Source: Sinorhizobium mexicanum (GTDB taxonomy: Bacteria; Pseudomonadota; Alphaproteobacteria; Rhizobiales; Rhizobiaceae). From it: DNA of 64,000 nt. Positions within the stretch are counted from its first letter, which is position 1, and every line of letters starts with the position of its first letter. Below the pieces are notes generated by a model that was given only the letters and a program-made list of their open reading frames with translations, had not been told where the DNA came from and ran no database searches. The stretch is from positions 3,569,501-3,633,500 of the forward strand of contig NZ_CP041238.1 of assembly GCF_013488225.1 (NCBI RefSeq). Reading direction: 5' to 3'. The position numbers and the translations under genes are program-made. Positions 36,882 to 45,884 of this stretch are shown one piece after another.

Positions 36882-37232
36882 TCAGGCGCGCATCCGGGCG
36901 CCGGTGTCTCGTTCTTCGAGCGCCGCCGCTTTCGCGTATTCGGCCTGGACCTCCTCGAGCGCAAGTTCGGCCGCATCCTGCTGCGCCTTCAGCTCGCGAA
37001 TCGATACCTGGAGATTGTCGGCTCTCTGGCGGGCGGCCTTGGCGAAGGTGGGATAGGCAAAATGCGCGGGATCGGAAATCCCGGATTTCTTCTCTTCGAA
37101 TGTAATCTGACTTTCCAGATCCTTGGTCATTCGCTCGAACTCGGCCATCATCATCTGAAGCTGGTTCAACTGACGCTGCTTCTCCCGGACCTGAAATTCC
37201 TTCAGGCGGACAAGGCTCTCACGTGCTTTCAT
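36882..37232 (-). CDS. fliJ: Flagellar export protein FliJ
   Basis: FliJ is a 116-residue coiled-coil protein of the flagellar type III export apparatus that stimulates the FliI ATPase. The whole protein is helical and charged: MKARESLVRLKEFQVREKQRQLNQLQMM, MTKDLESQITFEEKKSGISD and an EVQAEYAKAAALEERD end. ATG 37232 follows GGGAG by 8 nt; a TTG two codons earlier is less likely. It diverges from ctrA, an arrangement conserved in alphaproteobacteria. Other flagellar genes are outside this window. Confidence 0.88.
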   Translation of the reverse strand: MKARESLVRLKEFQVREKQRQLNQLQMMMAEFERMTKDLESQITFEEKKSGISDPAHFAYPTFAKAARQRADNLQVSIRELKAQQDAAELALEEVQAEYAKAAALEERDTGARMRA

Positions 37233-37675
37233 ACGCAATACTCCCGTGGATACCGAGACCCCGGTTACTGATCCTGACCCGTCGTGCCGGCCCCGTGGCG
37301 GCCGGAAACAAAAAATCGAAGCGACATTAACAAAGGCCTACCGCTGGTAACCTTTCGTTTACGGGCATCGTTAATCATAGGCGTGATGATTTAAGGCTCC
37401 GTAAATGCTGAAGCACGAAATGTGGCACTTCGCCATTAACGAGTCGGAAGAGTCAGATAACGGCGTTTCCTCGTGTACTACATGAGAAGTGCCATTTGAG
37501 ATTCACGTTTGGAATCAGGAGACTGCAAAAAATATTTAACAATCTCGATACACCTTGCCAGAGTGAATCAGAATTTGTTAACCATTTGGTGGCAGCCTCC
37601 AAATCAGGCAACGACTGGATCCGTATCGCGTAAGGGGGCCACGGACGACCTTGGGCGGCGGAAAAGGGGAAAATT
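37233..37675. promoter_or_regulatory. fliJ-ctrA control region with CcrM sites and CtrA half-sites
   Basis: The 443-base A+T-rich gap contains five GANTC (CcrM methylation) sites at 37441, 37450, 37500, 37512 and 37565, all within 130 bases. TTAACCAT, a CtrA half-site, is at 37579-37586, and further TTAAC/TTAAG elements are scattered. Methylation-sensitive and autoregulated ctrA promoters are established in Caulobacter; the layout suggests the same here. Confidence 0.65.
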
Positions 37676-38377
<702 letters not shown>

Positions 38378-38445
38378 TTTCGGTAGCCTCGCGGTCGGGG
38401 CCCCGCATTTCCTCGCCCGCTCGCACTGCCATCACCGGATCGAAG

Positions 38446-38475
38446 AACCCGCCCGCCTCTCAGGCGGGTTTTTCT
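38446..38475 (+). terminator. ctrA terminator
   Basis: CCCGCC (38452-38457), loop TCTCA, GGCGGG (38463-38468), followed by a T run. Confidence 0.75.
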
Positions 38476-38552
38476 TTGGCGCCGACCTTCATTCCACCCG
38501 CAATGCCACTTGTTCCCTCGTCGGATCGACGTTGGGCACGGCGCAGGCGCAA

Positions 38553-38578
38553 GCAAAAAGCCGCGGCATTGCCGCGGC
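38553..38578 (-). terminator. Terminator of the receiver-domain gene
   Basis: On the minus strand GCCGCGGC, loop AAT, GCCGCGGC, then TTTTT (plus-strand coordinates 38578 to 38555). It is 31 bases past the gene's stop. Confidence 0.8.
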
Positions 38579-38608
38579 CCGTGCAGATCGTGATGCTTTG
38601 AAGGGCCG

Positions 38609-38971
38609 TCAGGCGGCCATAGATTGGCTGGCGAAAACGCTGGTCAGGATCTTCCGGTCGAAGGGTTTCAGCAGGAAGTCGTCGGCGCCCGCGCGCTTGC
38701 CTGCCATCATCTTCTTCAGGTCCGCTTCGACAACACAATAATAGATGCGCACCGACGTGCCGTTTGGCAGGTGCCGGATATTGGCAATCAGATCGAGCGC
38801 ACCGTCCAGCGCCGCGTCGACGATCAGAATGTTCGGCAGCTCCGCTTCGCAGCGCACCAGCGCATCAAGGCTGCTCGGCGCCTCGAGCACCAGGAATCCC
38901 ATGCCCGAAAGGATGCGCTTTCCAACTTTCCTGACAGCCTCCGAGCCATCAGCAATCATCAAGCGCCGCAT
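38609..38971 (-). CDS. Single-domain response-regulator-like protein beside ctrA
   Basis: This protein of about 120 residues is a lone receiver domain: MRRLMIADGSEAVRKVGKRI, LPNILIVDAALDGALDLIANI and AGADDFLLKPFDRKIL. The phosphorylatable Asp (ILIVD) and the Lys (LLKPF) are present. The acidic pair at the start is reduced to one Asp (IAD), and the usual Thr/Ser site is YYCVV, lacking hydroxyl at that place. AAGGAG lies 6 nt before ATG 38971, so an upstream GTG is rejected. It may modulate ChpT/CtrA signalling; inference only. Confidence 0.7.
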   Translation of the reverse strand: MRRLMIADGSEAVRKVGKRILSGMGFLVLEAPSSLDALVRCEAELPNILIVDAALDGALDLIANIRHLPNGTSVRIYYCVVEADLKKMMAGKRAGADDFLLKPFDRKILTSVFASQSMAA

Positions 38972-39134
38972 GTCCAACTCCTTCACGCTCTACTCGCACG
39001 CGCACCCCATGAAACAAATCTTATACAGATTTGGCAAAGAAACCGTTACAACGAATACTTAATATTTTCTTCTGACTGCGACGCTCAACTCGTCTCAACA
39101 GCACGAGCGAGGGGCGCGACTCCGAGGCCGCATA

Positions 39135-39168
39135 TAAAAGACCCTCCGGCAGGCTGAGCCGAAGGGTC
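39135..39168 (-). terminator. chpT terminator
   Basis: Minus-strand hairpin GACCCT..CGGC / GCCG..AGGGTC (39167 to 39140) followed by TTTT. Confidence 0.75.
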
Positions 39169-39217
39169 GGATACGTGTCGATCTACATCGCCCGGCGAAC
39201 GGGACGAAGAGGATGCA

Positions 39218-39865
39218 CTAGGCGGCCTCGGACTTGGCCGTGAACACGATTTCCTCGCCGGTCGAAACGACATCGATCGTCATCCCGGCCTCCTCGCCTA
39301 ACAGGACCGTGTAGTAGGGCTGGATCGAATGTGCGTCGACAGCCTCTTCCGGCGTGCCGGAGAGCAATTCCACGAGCTTCGGATTGACCCGCATCAACCG
39401 GCCCTTGGCGACAAGCGTGAAGGTCGCGTCGAATTCGGGATTTTCCAGCGTCACGTCGATTGAACCGCCGCGCGGGATCGAGCCGTAGGCGATCAGGAAG
39501 AGATTGAGGAGAAGCTTGACGCGGTTCTTGGCGATGATCGCGCGCGGGCCGTTCCAATTGATCTCGGTCTTCTTTTCCGCGGCCGCGAAATCCTTTGCCG
39601 CCTTTTCGGCTTCGCCCGTGTCGATCGACGCGCCGACCGATCCGGATGCACCGAAGGCAAGCCGCGCGAACTTCAGGCGGACGGAGGCGTTGAGCGCGCT
39701 GGTGCGGATGAGATCCATCGCGTCTGCGTCTGCTCCCCCTTCATCCAGGAGTTCAAGGCCGTTGTTGATGGCGCCGACCGGCGAGATGATGTCGTGGCAA
39801 ACCCGGCTGCAGAGCAGTGCGGCCAGATCAGGTCCCGTCAGTGTCAGGTTCGGATTCTTTGCCAT
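39218..39865 (-). CDS. chpT: Histidine phosphotransferase ChpT
   Basis: ChpT (215 residues) relays phosphate from the hybrid kinase CckA to CtrA and CpdR. The DHp-like N-terminal region has the phospho-acceptor in LLCSRVCHDIISPVGAINNGLELL, followed by a degenerate ATPase-like domain (NRVKLLLNLFLIAYGSIPRGGSIDVTLEN). ATGs at 39868 and 39865 are adjacent; GGAAG fits the 39865 one (MAKNPNLTLTGPDL). Its presence two genes from ctrA supports the assignment. Confidence 0.9.
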   Translation of the reverse strand: MAKNPNLTLTGPDLAALLCSRVCHDIISPVGAINNGLELLDEGGADADAMDLIRTSALNASVRLKFARLAFGASGSVGASIDTGEAEKAAKDFAAAEKKTEINWNGPRAIIAKNRVKLLLNLFLIAYGSIPRGGSIDVTLENPEFDATFTLVAKGRLMRVNPKLVELLSGTPEEAVDAHSIQPYYTVLLGEEAGMTIDVVSTGEEIVFTAKSEAA

Positions 39866-40213
39866 CATTCTTCCTTGTTCGCTATCCGTCTGCCGGCGCC
39901 GCACGTTCTTGCCCCGCAACCAAAGCTTCCGCACGACCATGGCACGGGCCATGAATCGCGCGGGCGCGGCCGGTAATCAATAGGCCATAATGACATCACA
40001 TTTGGTAAACCGATTGTTAAGATGATCGGTTCAAATTGCTGGAGCATCCCGAATTCAGCTCGAATCGCTGGAGGATGCGCGGCCGGAACCAGTTTTCACG
40101 CTTTTCCGCGCCCGCCCCTGGAACTGGACAAGACCCGCGCCGGACGCGCAGCCGATGCAAATGCCGGCCATGACAGCCGGCGCAGGTCACTTTCGTGCCT
40201 GACGGAGGAAACG
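39866..40213. other. chpT-DUF1134 divergent intergenic region
   Basis: This 348-base gap contains two GANTC sites (GAATC at 39953-39957 and 40062-40066) and an A+T-rich patch near 39990-40030 (ACATTTGGTAAAC, TTGTTAAGATG). It probably includes promoters for both genes. No coding frame convinces me. Confidence 0.4.
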
Positions 40214-40801
40214 ATGCAGCCGTTCATGAAGGCAACCAACGTGGTTGTTCGCGCTATCCTGACGATGACGCTGATAGCCGGCGCCATGTCTGCCGCCCAC
40301 GCCCAGTCCCCGAACAACAGCCAGTACACGATGCAGGAAATCGTCGATGCCGGCCACAGCTTCTTCGGGGAGACCTCGGGCGGACTCGCCAAGGTCGTCG
40401 AACGCGCCTTCGAGCGCTACGGCCTGCCGAATGGCTACATTCTCGGACAGGAAGGCTCCGGCGCCTTCATCGCCGGCCTCACCTACGGCGAGGGCGAGCT
40501 CTATACGAAGAATGTCGGACAGCACACGGTGTTCTGGCAGGGTCCCTCGCTGGGGCTCGATTGGGGCGGCCAGGGTAGCCGCGCCATGATGCTCGTCTAC
40601 AATCTTTCGAGCGTTCCGGCACTCTACAAGCGCTTCGGCGGCGTTTCCGGCTCCGCTTACGTTGTCGCCGGCGTCGGCATGACCGTATTGACGGACGAGC
40701 AGGTTGTCGTCGTGCCGATCCGCACCGGCATCGGCGCAAGGCTTGGCCTCAACGTCGGCTACCTCAAGTTGACGCAACAGCCGACATGGAACCCCTTCTG
40801 A
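40214..40801 (+). CDS. DUF1134 exported protein
   Basis: From ATG 40214 (GGAGGAAAC ribosome site) this is a 195-residue protein with a signal peptide ending SAAHAQS. The mature domain contains YTMQEIVDAGHSFFGETSGGLAKVVERAFE, GYILGQEGSGAFIAGLTYGEGELYT, WQGPSLGLDWGGQGSRAMMLVYNL and a YVVAGVGMTVLTDEQ stretch, the EipA/DUF1134 family. EipA affects envelope integrity in Brucella, so an envelope role is likely but not certain. It stands alone before a coiled-coil membrane protein. Confidence 0.88.
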   Translation: MQPFMKATNVVVRAILTMTLIAGAMSAAHAQSPNNSQYTMQEIVDAGHSFFGETSGGLAKVVERAFERYGLPNGYILGQEGSGAFIAGLTYGEGELYTKNVGQHTVFWQGPSLGLDWGGQGSRAMMLVYNLSSVPALYKRFGGVSGSAYVVAGVGMTVLTDEQVVVVPIRTGIGARLGLNVGYLKLTQQPTWNPF

Positions 40802-41028
40802 GGCGCTTCAAGCGGCGGCTTGCTCCCGGGGGCCGCTGATCGCGCCCTCGACGAACGCAACTCTCATCTCTCCGTCTCACCGAAATTGGCGCGTCTGAAA
40901 AGGCGCGCTTTCCTGTTGCAGCACTTGCAGCATTTCAGCCATCATGTTTACTGCAGAAGAAGCACCCGAGATGGCGCCCTGTCTTCGCGGCGGGCAACCC
41001 ATCCGGTCCAGATTGAAACGGCCAGCTC

Positions 41029-42186
41029 GTGATTGAATATGCGCTCCTCTTTGCCCTGGGCTTCCTGACGGCAGTCGTCATCGGCCTGATGATCGCCCCC
41101 GCCATTCAAAGGCGCATCGTGCGCTTTGCGGAGGATCGCCTCAAGGCGACCATGCCGCTCAGCCCCCAGGAGGTGCGAGCCCAGAGGGATGCCGCCCGCG
41201 CCACCTATGCTGCCGAAAATGCCAAGGCCCAGCAGGCGCTCCGGCGCGAACGCGACAAGACCGTCACGCTGATGCTGCAAAACGAGAATACCCTCCGCGA
41301 GGCGCGCAGGCTTGCCGGGGAAAACGCCGATCTGCAGACCCAGCTTGCCGATATGAACGTGGAAGCGGCCGACTTGCGCTCCACTGTCCGCCAACTCGAG
41401 CAACGCCTCGAGCAGATGAAGGCAACCTTTGAGACCTCGGAAAAGGACAACGGTGCAAAGAGCGATACGATCCGCACGCTCAACGGCCAGATGGACAAAC
41501 ACTCGGCGGACATCGACAATTTTCGGATAGACCTCGCCGCACGCGAAACCGAGATCGAGCATCTGAAGAGCCGGGTCGCCGCGCTGCATGACGAGCGCCA
41601 GGGGCTGCGCGGCGATCTCAAGGCCGAGAATGCCCGCGCACGGGAATTGGAATTGCGGCTCAGCCGGGACGAGACCCGGATACGCCAGCTCGAAACCGCC
41701 GTCGCGCGCGAAGCCGCCACCAATGCGGACCGCGAGAAAGCGCTCGCGCGGCGGGCGGACGAGATCGACAAATTGAAGGCGCGGCTGAAAGAGTTGAACC
41801 AGCAAATGCGCGAAGCGACGAAGGCCCTTCGCGCGGCCGGACTGGCTGTTCCGAAAAAGGCCGTCGCTGCGGACGCCGTGGATGGCGCGCGCGCCGAGCC
41901 ACACGCAGAAGCAGTGCGGGCCCCGGGTACGACGATACTGACCGAAGACCTGCGCAACCGCTCCACCGCGCTTTCGGAGCGTCTGATAAACGCCAAGTCC
42001 GCCGCGCACGACGAGGCGCTGCGGCAGGAGATCGCCGACATCGCCGCGGGCATGATTGCGCTGACGGCCGCGAGCGAGGGCAAGACATCGCCGATCCGCG
42101 GTCTGCTCGCCGGCGAGGAGACGGACCCGGCGCCAACCCGCAAGAGTCTCGCAAGCCGCGCCAAGGATATCCTGCCGCCGGAGTGA
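41029..42186 (+). CDS. Membrane-anchored coiled-coil protein
   Basis: This 385-residue protein begins with one transmembrane helix (ALLFALGFLTAVVIGLMIAP) and then has about 240 residues of heptad-type coiled coil (for example LREARRLAGENADLQTQLAD, VRQLEQRLEQMKATFETSEK, LRLSRDETRIRQLETAVA). A C-terminal segment has AAHDEALRQEIADIAAGMIAL. No enzymatic motif. The start is a GTG at 41029, directly before IEYALLF. It may be a scaffold in the inner membrane. Function is unknown to me. Confidence 0.75.
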   Translation: MIEYALLFALGFLTAVVIGLMIAPAIQRRIVRFAEDRLKATMPLSPQEVRAQRDAARATYAAENAKAQQALRRERDKTVTLMLQNENTLREARRLAGENADLQTQLADMNVEAADLRSTVRQLEQRLEQMKATFETSEKDNGAKSDTIRTLNGQMDKHSADIDNFRIDLAARETEIEHLKSRVAALHDERQGLRGDLKAENARARELELRLSRDETRIRQLETAVAREAATNADREKALARRADEIDKLKARLKELNQQMREATKALRAAGLAVPKKAVAADAVDGARAEPHAEAVRAPGTTILTEDLRNRSTALSERLINAKSAAHDEALRQEIADIAAGMIALTAASEGKTSPIRGLLAGEETDPAPTRKSLASRAKDILPPE

Positions 42187-42254
42187 GCGCGCTGGGAGCG
42201 TGAACCCGCCCTCGCCGCGTCGTGAGCAGGCTTGACCGCCGCAAGGCACGAGCT

Positions 42255-43085
42255 TCAAAGCCGCGCGTTGATCAGTGCAACCTGATGTAGTGCTATGCCG
42301 GCAGCCATCGCGACGTTCAGGCTGTCGAGACCCGGCCGCTGGCGGATGCGCGCGGTGTGGATCGCAGACAGGATAGCCTCCGGCAGCCCTTCGCCTTCGG
42401 TGCCGACGAGAAGCGCCGTGCGTGGCGCTGGCGGGATGTTGCTGATGTCGACCGTGCCGCGCGGCGACAGCCCCCAGATCGCGAAACCGGCGGCCTGAAG
42501 TCGTTCGATCAGTGCAGCCCCCGTCCCTTCCCGTGCGAACGGCATCGTCAGCACCGATCCGACCGACACTCGGATCGCCTTGCGGTACATCGGATCGCAG
42601 CTCGTTGCATCCATGAGGACGGCGTCGACCCCGAAGGCGGCGGCATTGCGAAACAACGAGCCCATGTTGTCGTGGTTCGAAATCCCGCAGGCGGCGAGGA
42701 CAAGGCTCTCTGCCGGAAGGCTGGCGATGAGCGAATCCCGATCCGGCATTGCATCGCGCCGCCCGAGCGCCAGCACGCCGCGATGCATGTTGAAGCCGGC
42801 GATCGCGTCGAAAGCCGGACCACCCGCCACGTAGACCGGGATCTCGGCCGGAAATTCCGCAAGCAACTCGGTCAAGCCGGCAACTCGGCTCTCGAGCAGC
42901 AGGATCGCCTCGGCGGCGATGCCACGCCGGGCGCGATGAGCTGCAGCCAGCATGCGGAGCACGACCGTGCCTTCGGCGATGAAGCGACCCTGCCGCCCCG
43001 TGAGATCCCGCTCCTTGATCGCGACGAACCCGGCGATGCGGGCATCGGACGGATCATCGATGCGGATGAGGGAAGACAGCGTCAT
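42255..43085 (-). CDS. SpoU/TrmH-type RNA methyltransferase
   Basis: This 276-residue SPOUT RNA methyltransferase has an N-terminal substrate-binding part (AIKERDLTGRQGRFIAEGTVVLRML). The knot motifs are VLAACGISNHDNMGSLFRNAAAFGVDAV, ALLVGTEGEGLPEAIL and RIRQRPGLDSLNVAMAAGIALH. It methylates a 2'-OH of tRNA or rRNA; the target is not inferable. ATG 43085 (MTLSSLIRIDDPSD) is chosen; 45 residues of upstream frame are antisense-like. It precedes, 11 bases after, a small membrane protein gene on the same strand. Confidence 0.9.
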   Translation of the reverse strand: MTLSSLIRIDDPSDARIAGFVAIKERDLTGRQGRFIAEGTVVLRMLAAAHRARRGIAAEAILLLESRVAGLTELLAEFPAEIPVYVAGGPAFDAIAGFNMHRGVLALGRRDAMPDRDSLIASLPAESLVLAACGISNHDNMGSLFRNAAAFGVDAVLMDATSCDPMYRKAIRVSVGSVLTMPFAREGTGAALIERLQAAGFAIWGLSPRGTVDISNIPPAPRTALLVGTEGEGLPEAILSAIHTARIRQRPGLDSLNVAMAAGIALHQVALINARL

Positions 43086-43095
43086 GGCGAAGCCG

Positions 43096-43479
43096 TCAAT
43101 TGGTCCGGACGGTGATGTCGGCGACGATGCGCCCGGCAGGAATGTCGAACACGATCGCACGCGGCTCGGCGCCCGGCAGGTTGCCGTAGAAAAGCACCTG
43201 CGACCCGGAGAGCGCGACATTGCTCACCGAAAACCCAGCCGGCAGCGCGGCGATCGCGCTTACTGGCGCGTCGCTCGGCACGCTCACGGCCACCGGCGCT
43301 GCCTCCGCGCCACCATTCGTTCGGGTCACCTTGTAGACAATCGTCCCGAGGACAGCCATAAGCATGACGAGCATCACGCCGGCCGAGACGAGCTGCAGGC
43401 GCACCATCTTGCGACGGACGTTTTCCATCGCGGGATCAAGCGGCTTTTCTTCCTGTTCATCGGGCTCGATTGCAGTCAT
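43096..43479 (-). CDS. Small membrane-anchored protein (127 aa, DUF6476-like)
   Basis: One transmembrane helix at about 29-50 (LQLVSAGVMLVMLMAVLGTIVYKV) follows an acidic N-terminus (MTAIEPDEQEEKPLDPAMENVRRK). The remainder is a short periplasmic domain ending EPRAIVFDIPAGRIVADITV. I think it belongs to a small uncharacterised rhizobial family, DUF6476 as far as I recall. The stop is 10 bases from the SpoU methyltransferase ATG, indicating a two-gene operon. It diverges from rluD-like gene by 29 bases. Confidence 0.72.
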   Translation of the reverse strand: MTAIEPDEQEEKPLDPAMENVRRKMVRLQLVSAGVMLVMLMAVLGTIVYKVTRTNGGAEAAPVAVSVPSDAPVSAIAALPAGFSVSNVALSGSQVLFYGNLPGAEPRAIVFDIPAGRIVADITVRTN

Positions 43480-43508
43480 GGCTGGCTTTCTGTCGGAATT
43501 GAAACGGA

Positions 43509-44537
43509 ATGAACGATCCCTTTAAACAAGCGGCCGGCAATAGGAAAGTCCTGAAGGCCAACGAGGACGCGGCGGGAAGGCTGGACGCGTTCCTCACGGG
43601 CGCGCTTTCGGGCGAGTTTTCCCGCAATCGCATCAAGAGCCTGATCGAGCAGGGCGCCGTCTCCATCAACGGCAAGGCGATTACCGAGCCGAAGCGGAAG
43701 GTACATCCCGGCGACGTGTTCGAGATCGTCCTGCCTCAGCCCGTGGATCCCGAACCGAAGGGCGAGGAGATCCCCCTCGACGTGCTTTACGAGGACGATG
43801 ATCTGATCGTCCTTGTGAAACCGGCCGGCCTGGTCGTGCATCCGGGTGCCGGTAACTGGACGGGCACGCTCGTCAACGCGCTTATCCACCATTGCGGCGA
43901 CAGTCTCTCCGGCATCGGCGGCGTCAGGCGGCCGGGTATCGTTCACCGGCTCGACAAGGAAACGAGCGGTGTCATGGTCGTGGCAAAGAACGATGCTGCC
44001 CACCGTCATCTTTCGGACCAGTTTGCCGACCACGGGCGCACGGGGCCGCTCGAGCGCGCCTATCAGGCGGTGGTCTGGGGACGTCCCCGGCAATTGAAGG
44101 GAACGATCAACGCCTCGCTGGGACGGGCGGCGGACCGCACGAAGCGGGCCGTCAAGCACGAGGAGAGCGACGATGCGCGCGAAGCCATCACCCACTATGA
44201 AGTGGTCGAGCGTTACCATGAAAAACCCGACGGCACCTGCCTCGCCTCGACCGTGACCTGTCATCTCGAAACGGGACGCACCCACCAGATCCGCGTTCAC
44301 ATGGCCCATATCGGCCACCCGCTGATCGGTGACCCTGAATACGGTGCAGCCTTCCGGACCAAAGCCAATCTGCTGCCCGATCTGGCGAAAGCCGTGGTCA
44401 ACCGCTTTCACCGGCAGGCGCTGCACGCATTCATGCTGCAGTTCGAGCACCCGGCGACAGGCGAGACGATGCATTTCGAAGCACCTATGCCCTTGGACAT
44501 GGAGGCCTTGGTTGCGGCCTTGCGCGCGGAAGAGTGA
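43509..44537 (+). CDS. rluD: RluA-family 23S rRNA pseudouridine synthase (RluD-like)
   Basis: This 342-residue protein has an S4 RNA-binding domain (AGRLDAFLTGALSGEFSRNRIKSLIEQGAVSINGK, about 25-60) and an RluA catalytic domain with IGGVRRPGIVHRLDKETSGVMVVAKND, where the Asp of HRLDKE is the catalytic nucleophile. RTHQIRVHMAHIGHPLIGDPEYG follows. RluD-type enzymes make pseudouridines in helix 69 of 23S rRNA. The RluD specificity is inferred from S4 + domain order and length, not proven. It starts 29 bases from the divergent small membrane gene. Confidence 0.9.
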   Translation: MNDPFKQAAGNRKVLKANEDAAGRLDAFLTGALSGEFSRNRIKSLIEQGAVSINGKAITEPKRKVHPGDVFEIVLPQPVDPEPKGEEIPLDVLYEDDDLIVLVKPAGLVVHPGAGNWTGTLVNALIHHCGDSLSGIGGVRRPGIVHRLDKETSGVMVVAKNDAAHRHLSDQFADHGRTGPLERAYQAVVWGRPRQLKGTINASLGRAADRTKRAVKHEESDDAREAITHYEVVERYHEKPDGTCLASTVTCHLETGRTHQIRVHMAHIGHPLIGDPEYGAAFRTKANLLPDLAKAVVNRFHRQALHAFMLQFEHPATGETMHFEAPMPLDMEALVAALRAEE

Positions 44538-44540
44538 TCC

Positions 44541-44600
44541 CCGCGCCGCGCGTCTGACGCGCAAAGGATGCTGCGGCAAGCCTTGAATTCTCGGCTCCGG
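44541..44600 (+). repeat. RIME-type element, copy 7 (degenerate)
   Basis: CCCGCGCCGCGCGTCTGACGCGC, AAAGGATGCTGCGG and AAGCCTTGAATT preserve the left half of the RIME blocks. The right half is unrecognisable. It lies before rpoH. Confidence 0.55.
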
Positions 44601-44672
44601 ATTCCAATCTTATAGAAGCTTCAACTTGCGCCATTCCCTTCCCCGGTCTCACGACAGCGTGAAACCGGAGTC

Positions 44673-44701
44673 CTTGAATCATGCTTTCGCCGTACTTATC
44701 T
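44673..44701 (+). promoter_or_regulatory. rpoH promoter candidate
   Basis: TTGAAT (44673-44678), 17 bases, TATCTT (44696-44701). CTTGAA at the -35 also matches the sigma-32 type -35, so heat-shock autoregulation is possible. Leader of about 75 nt. Confidence 0.45.
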
Positions 44702-44783
44702 TCTAGCCTCGTGGGGTCTTGACGAAGACCCACATGCCCGGTCTGCCGTCCCGGAGGCCGGAGACGCAAAAAGGGGGTGCTTC

Positions 44784-45689
44784 ATGGCCCGCAATACTTT
44801 GCCGACCATTACCGCTGGAGAGGGCGGTCTCAACCGTTATCTCGACGAAATCCGCAAATTTCCAATGCTCGAACCGCAGGAAGAGTACATGCTCGCCAAG
44901 CGGTACCAGGAGCATGACGACCGCAGTGCCGCGCACAAGCTGGTAACGAGCCATCTTCGCCTCGTCGCCAAGATCGCGATGGGCTACCGCGGCTACGGCC
45001 TGCCGATTGGCGAAGTCGTATCGGAAGGCAACGTCGGCCTGATGCAGGCCGTCAAGAAATTCGAACCCGATCGCGGCTTCCGGCTCGCGACCTACGCGAT
45101 GTGGTGGATCAAGGCTGCGATCCAGGAATACATCCTGCGCTCCTGGTCGCTCGTCAAAATGGGTACGACCGCCAACCAGAAACGGCTGTTCTTCAACCTG
45201 CGGCGGCTGAAAGGCCGCATTCAGGCGCTCGACGAGGGAGACCTCAAGCCCGAGCAGGTAAAGGAAATCGCGACAACCCTTAAGGTCAGCGAAGACGAAG
45301 TTGTTTCGATGAACCGTCGCCTTTCGGGCGATGCCTCGCTGAACGCGCCGATCAAGGCAAGCGAGGGCGACTCCGGGCAGTGGCAGGATTGGCTTGTCGA
45401 TGACCACGACAACCAGGAAGAGATCCTGATCGAACAGGACGAACTCGATAATCGCCGGGCCTTGCTCGCGAGCGCGATGAAGGTGCTGAACGATCGCGAG
45501 CGTCGCATTTTCGAGGCCCGCCGCCTGGCCGAGGACCCTGTAACGCTGGAGGACCTCTCGACGGAGTTCGACATCAGCCGCGAACGTGTCCGGCAGATCG
45601 AAGTCCGTGCTTTCGAGAAGGTGCAGGATGCCGTTCGCAAGGCAGCGCTGGAGCGCGCGAGCGCCTTGCGTGTCGTCGAGGGCGCATAA
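44784..45689 (+). CDS. rpoH: RNA polymerase heat-shock sigma factor RpoH
   Basis: RpoH (sigma-32) of 301 residues directs transcription of heat-shock genes. Region 2 is VTSHLRLVAKIAMGYRGYGLPIGEVVSEGNVGLMQAVKKF and RLATYAMWWIKAAIQEYILRS. The RpoH box is QKRLFFNLRR (region C), which distinguishes it from RpoD, and region 4 is VTLEDLSTEFDISRERVRQIEVRAFEKVQ. Rhizobia often have two RpoH proteins; this is probably rpoH1, on overall likeness. A perfect terminator follows. Confidence 0.95.
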   Translation: MARNTLPTITAGEGGLNRYLDEIRKFPMLEPQEEYMLAKRYQEHDDRSAAHKLVTSHLRLVAKIAMGYRGYGLPIGEVVSEGNVGLMQAVKKFEPDRGFRLATYAMWWIKAAIQEYILRSWSLVKMGTTANQKRLFFNLRRLKGRIQALDEGDLKPEQVKEIATTLKVSEDEVVSMNRRLSGDASLNAPIKASEGDSGQWQDWLVDDHDNQEEILIEQDELDNRRALLASAMKVLNDRERRIFEARRLAEDPVTLEDLSTEFDISRERVRQIEVRAFEKVQDAVRKAALERASALRVVEGA

Positions 45690-45720
45690 AGGATCGTTCC
45701 AAGCGACGCTGGACAAACGA

Positions 45721-45758
45721 AAAACCCCGGCAGGGATGCTCCCTGCCGGGGTTTTTTG
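45721..45758 (+). terminator. rpoH terminator
   Basis: AAAACCCCGGCAGGGA (45721-45736), loop tgc, TCCCTGCCGGGGTTTT (45740-45755): a long perfect stem ending in TTTTTT. Confidence 0.9.
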
Positions 45759-45780
45759 CGTCGGTGTGTTTCGTTGCGGG

Positions 45781-45884
45781 CTAGAGCAATTCCAGGAAAA
45801 TTGCGTAACGGTTTTCCGTCCGTAATTGCTAGTTTCAGAGAGTTAGATCATTTCACTGTTTCAATGAAACAATGAAATGATCTA
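45781..45884 (-). repeat. Second rhizobial intergenic repeat with 39-base palindrome
   Basis: TAGAGCAATTCCAGGAAAA, CGGTTTTCCGTCCGTAATTG and GAGTTAGATCATTTC match a repeat I recall from many rhizobial intergenic regions. It ends in a 39-base near-perfect palindrome (45845-45883: AGATCATTTCA c TGTTTCA a TGAAACA a TGAAATGATCT) touching the stop codon of the next gene, where it may act as a 3' stabiliser or terminator. Confidence 0.5.

Noticed and set aside
45845..45883. Possible CIRCE-type heat-shock operator near rpoH
   Set aside because: The palindrome is too long, lacks the CIRCE 9-base arms, and lies downstream of rpoH at the end of another gene.
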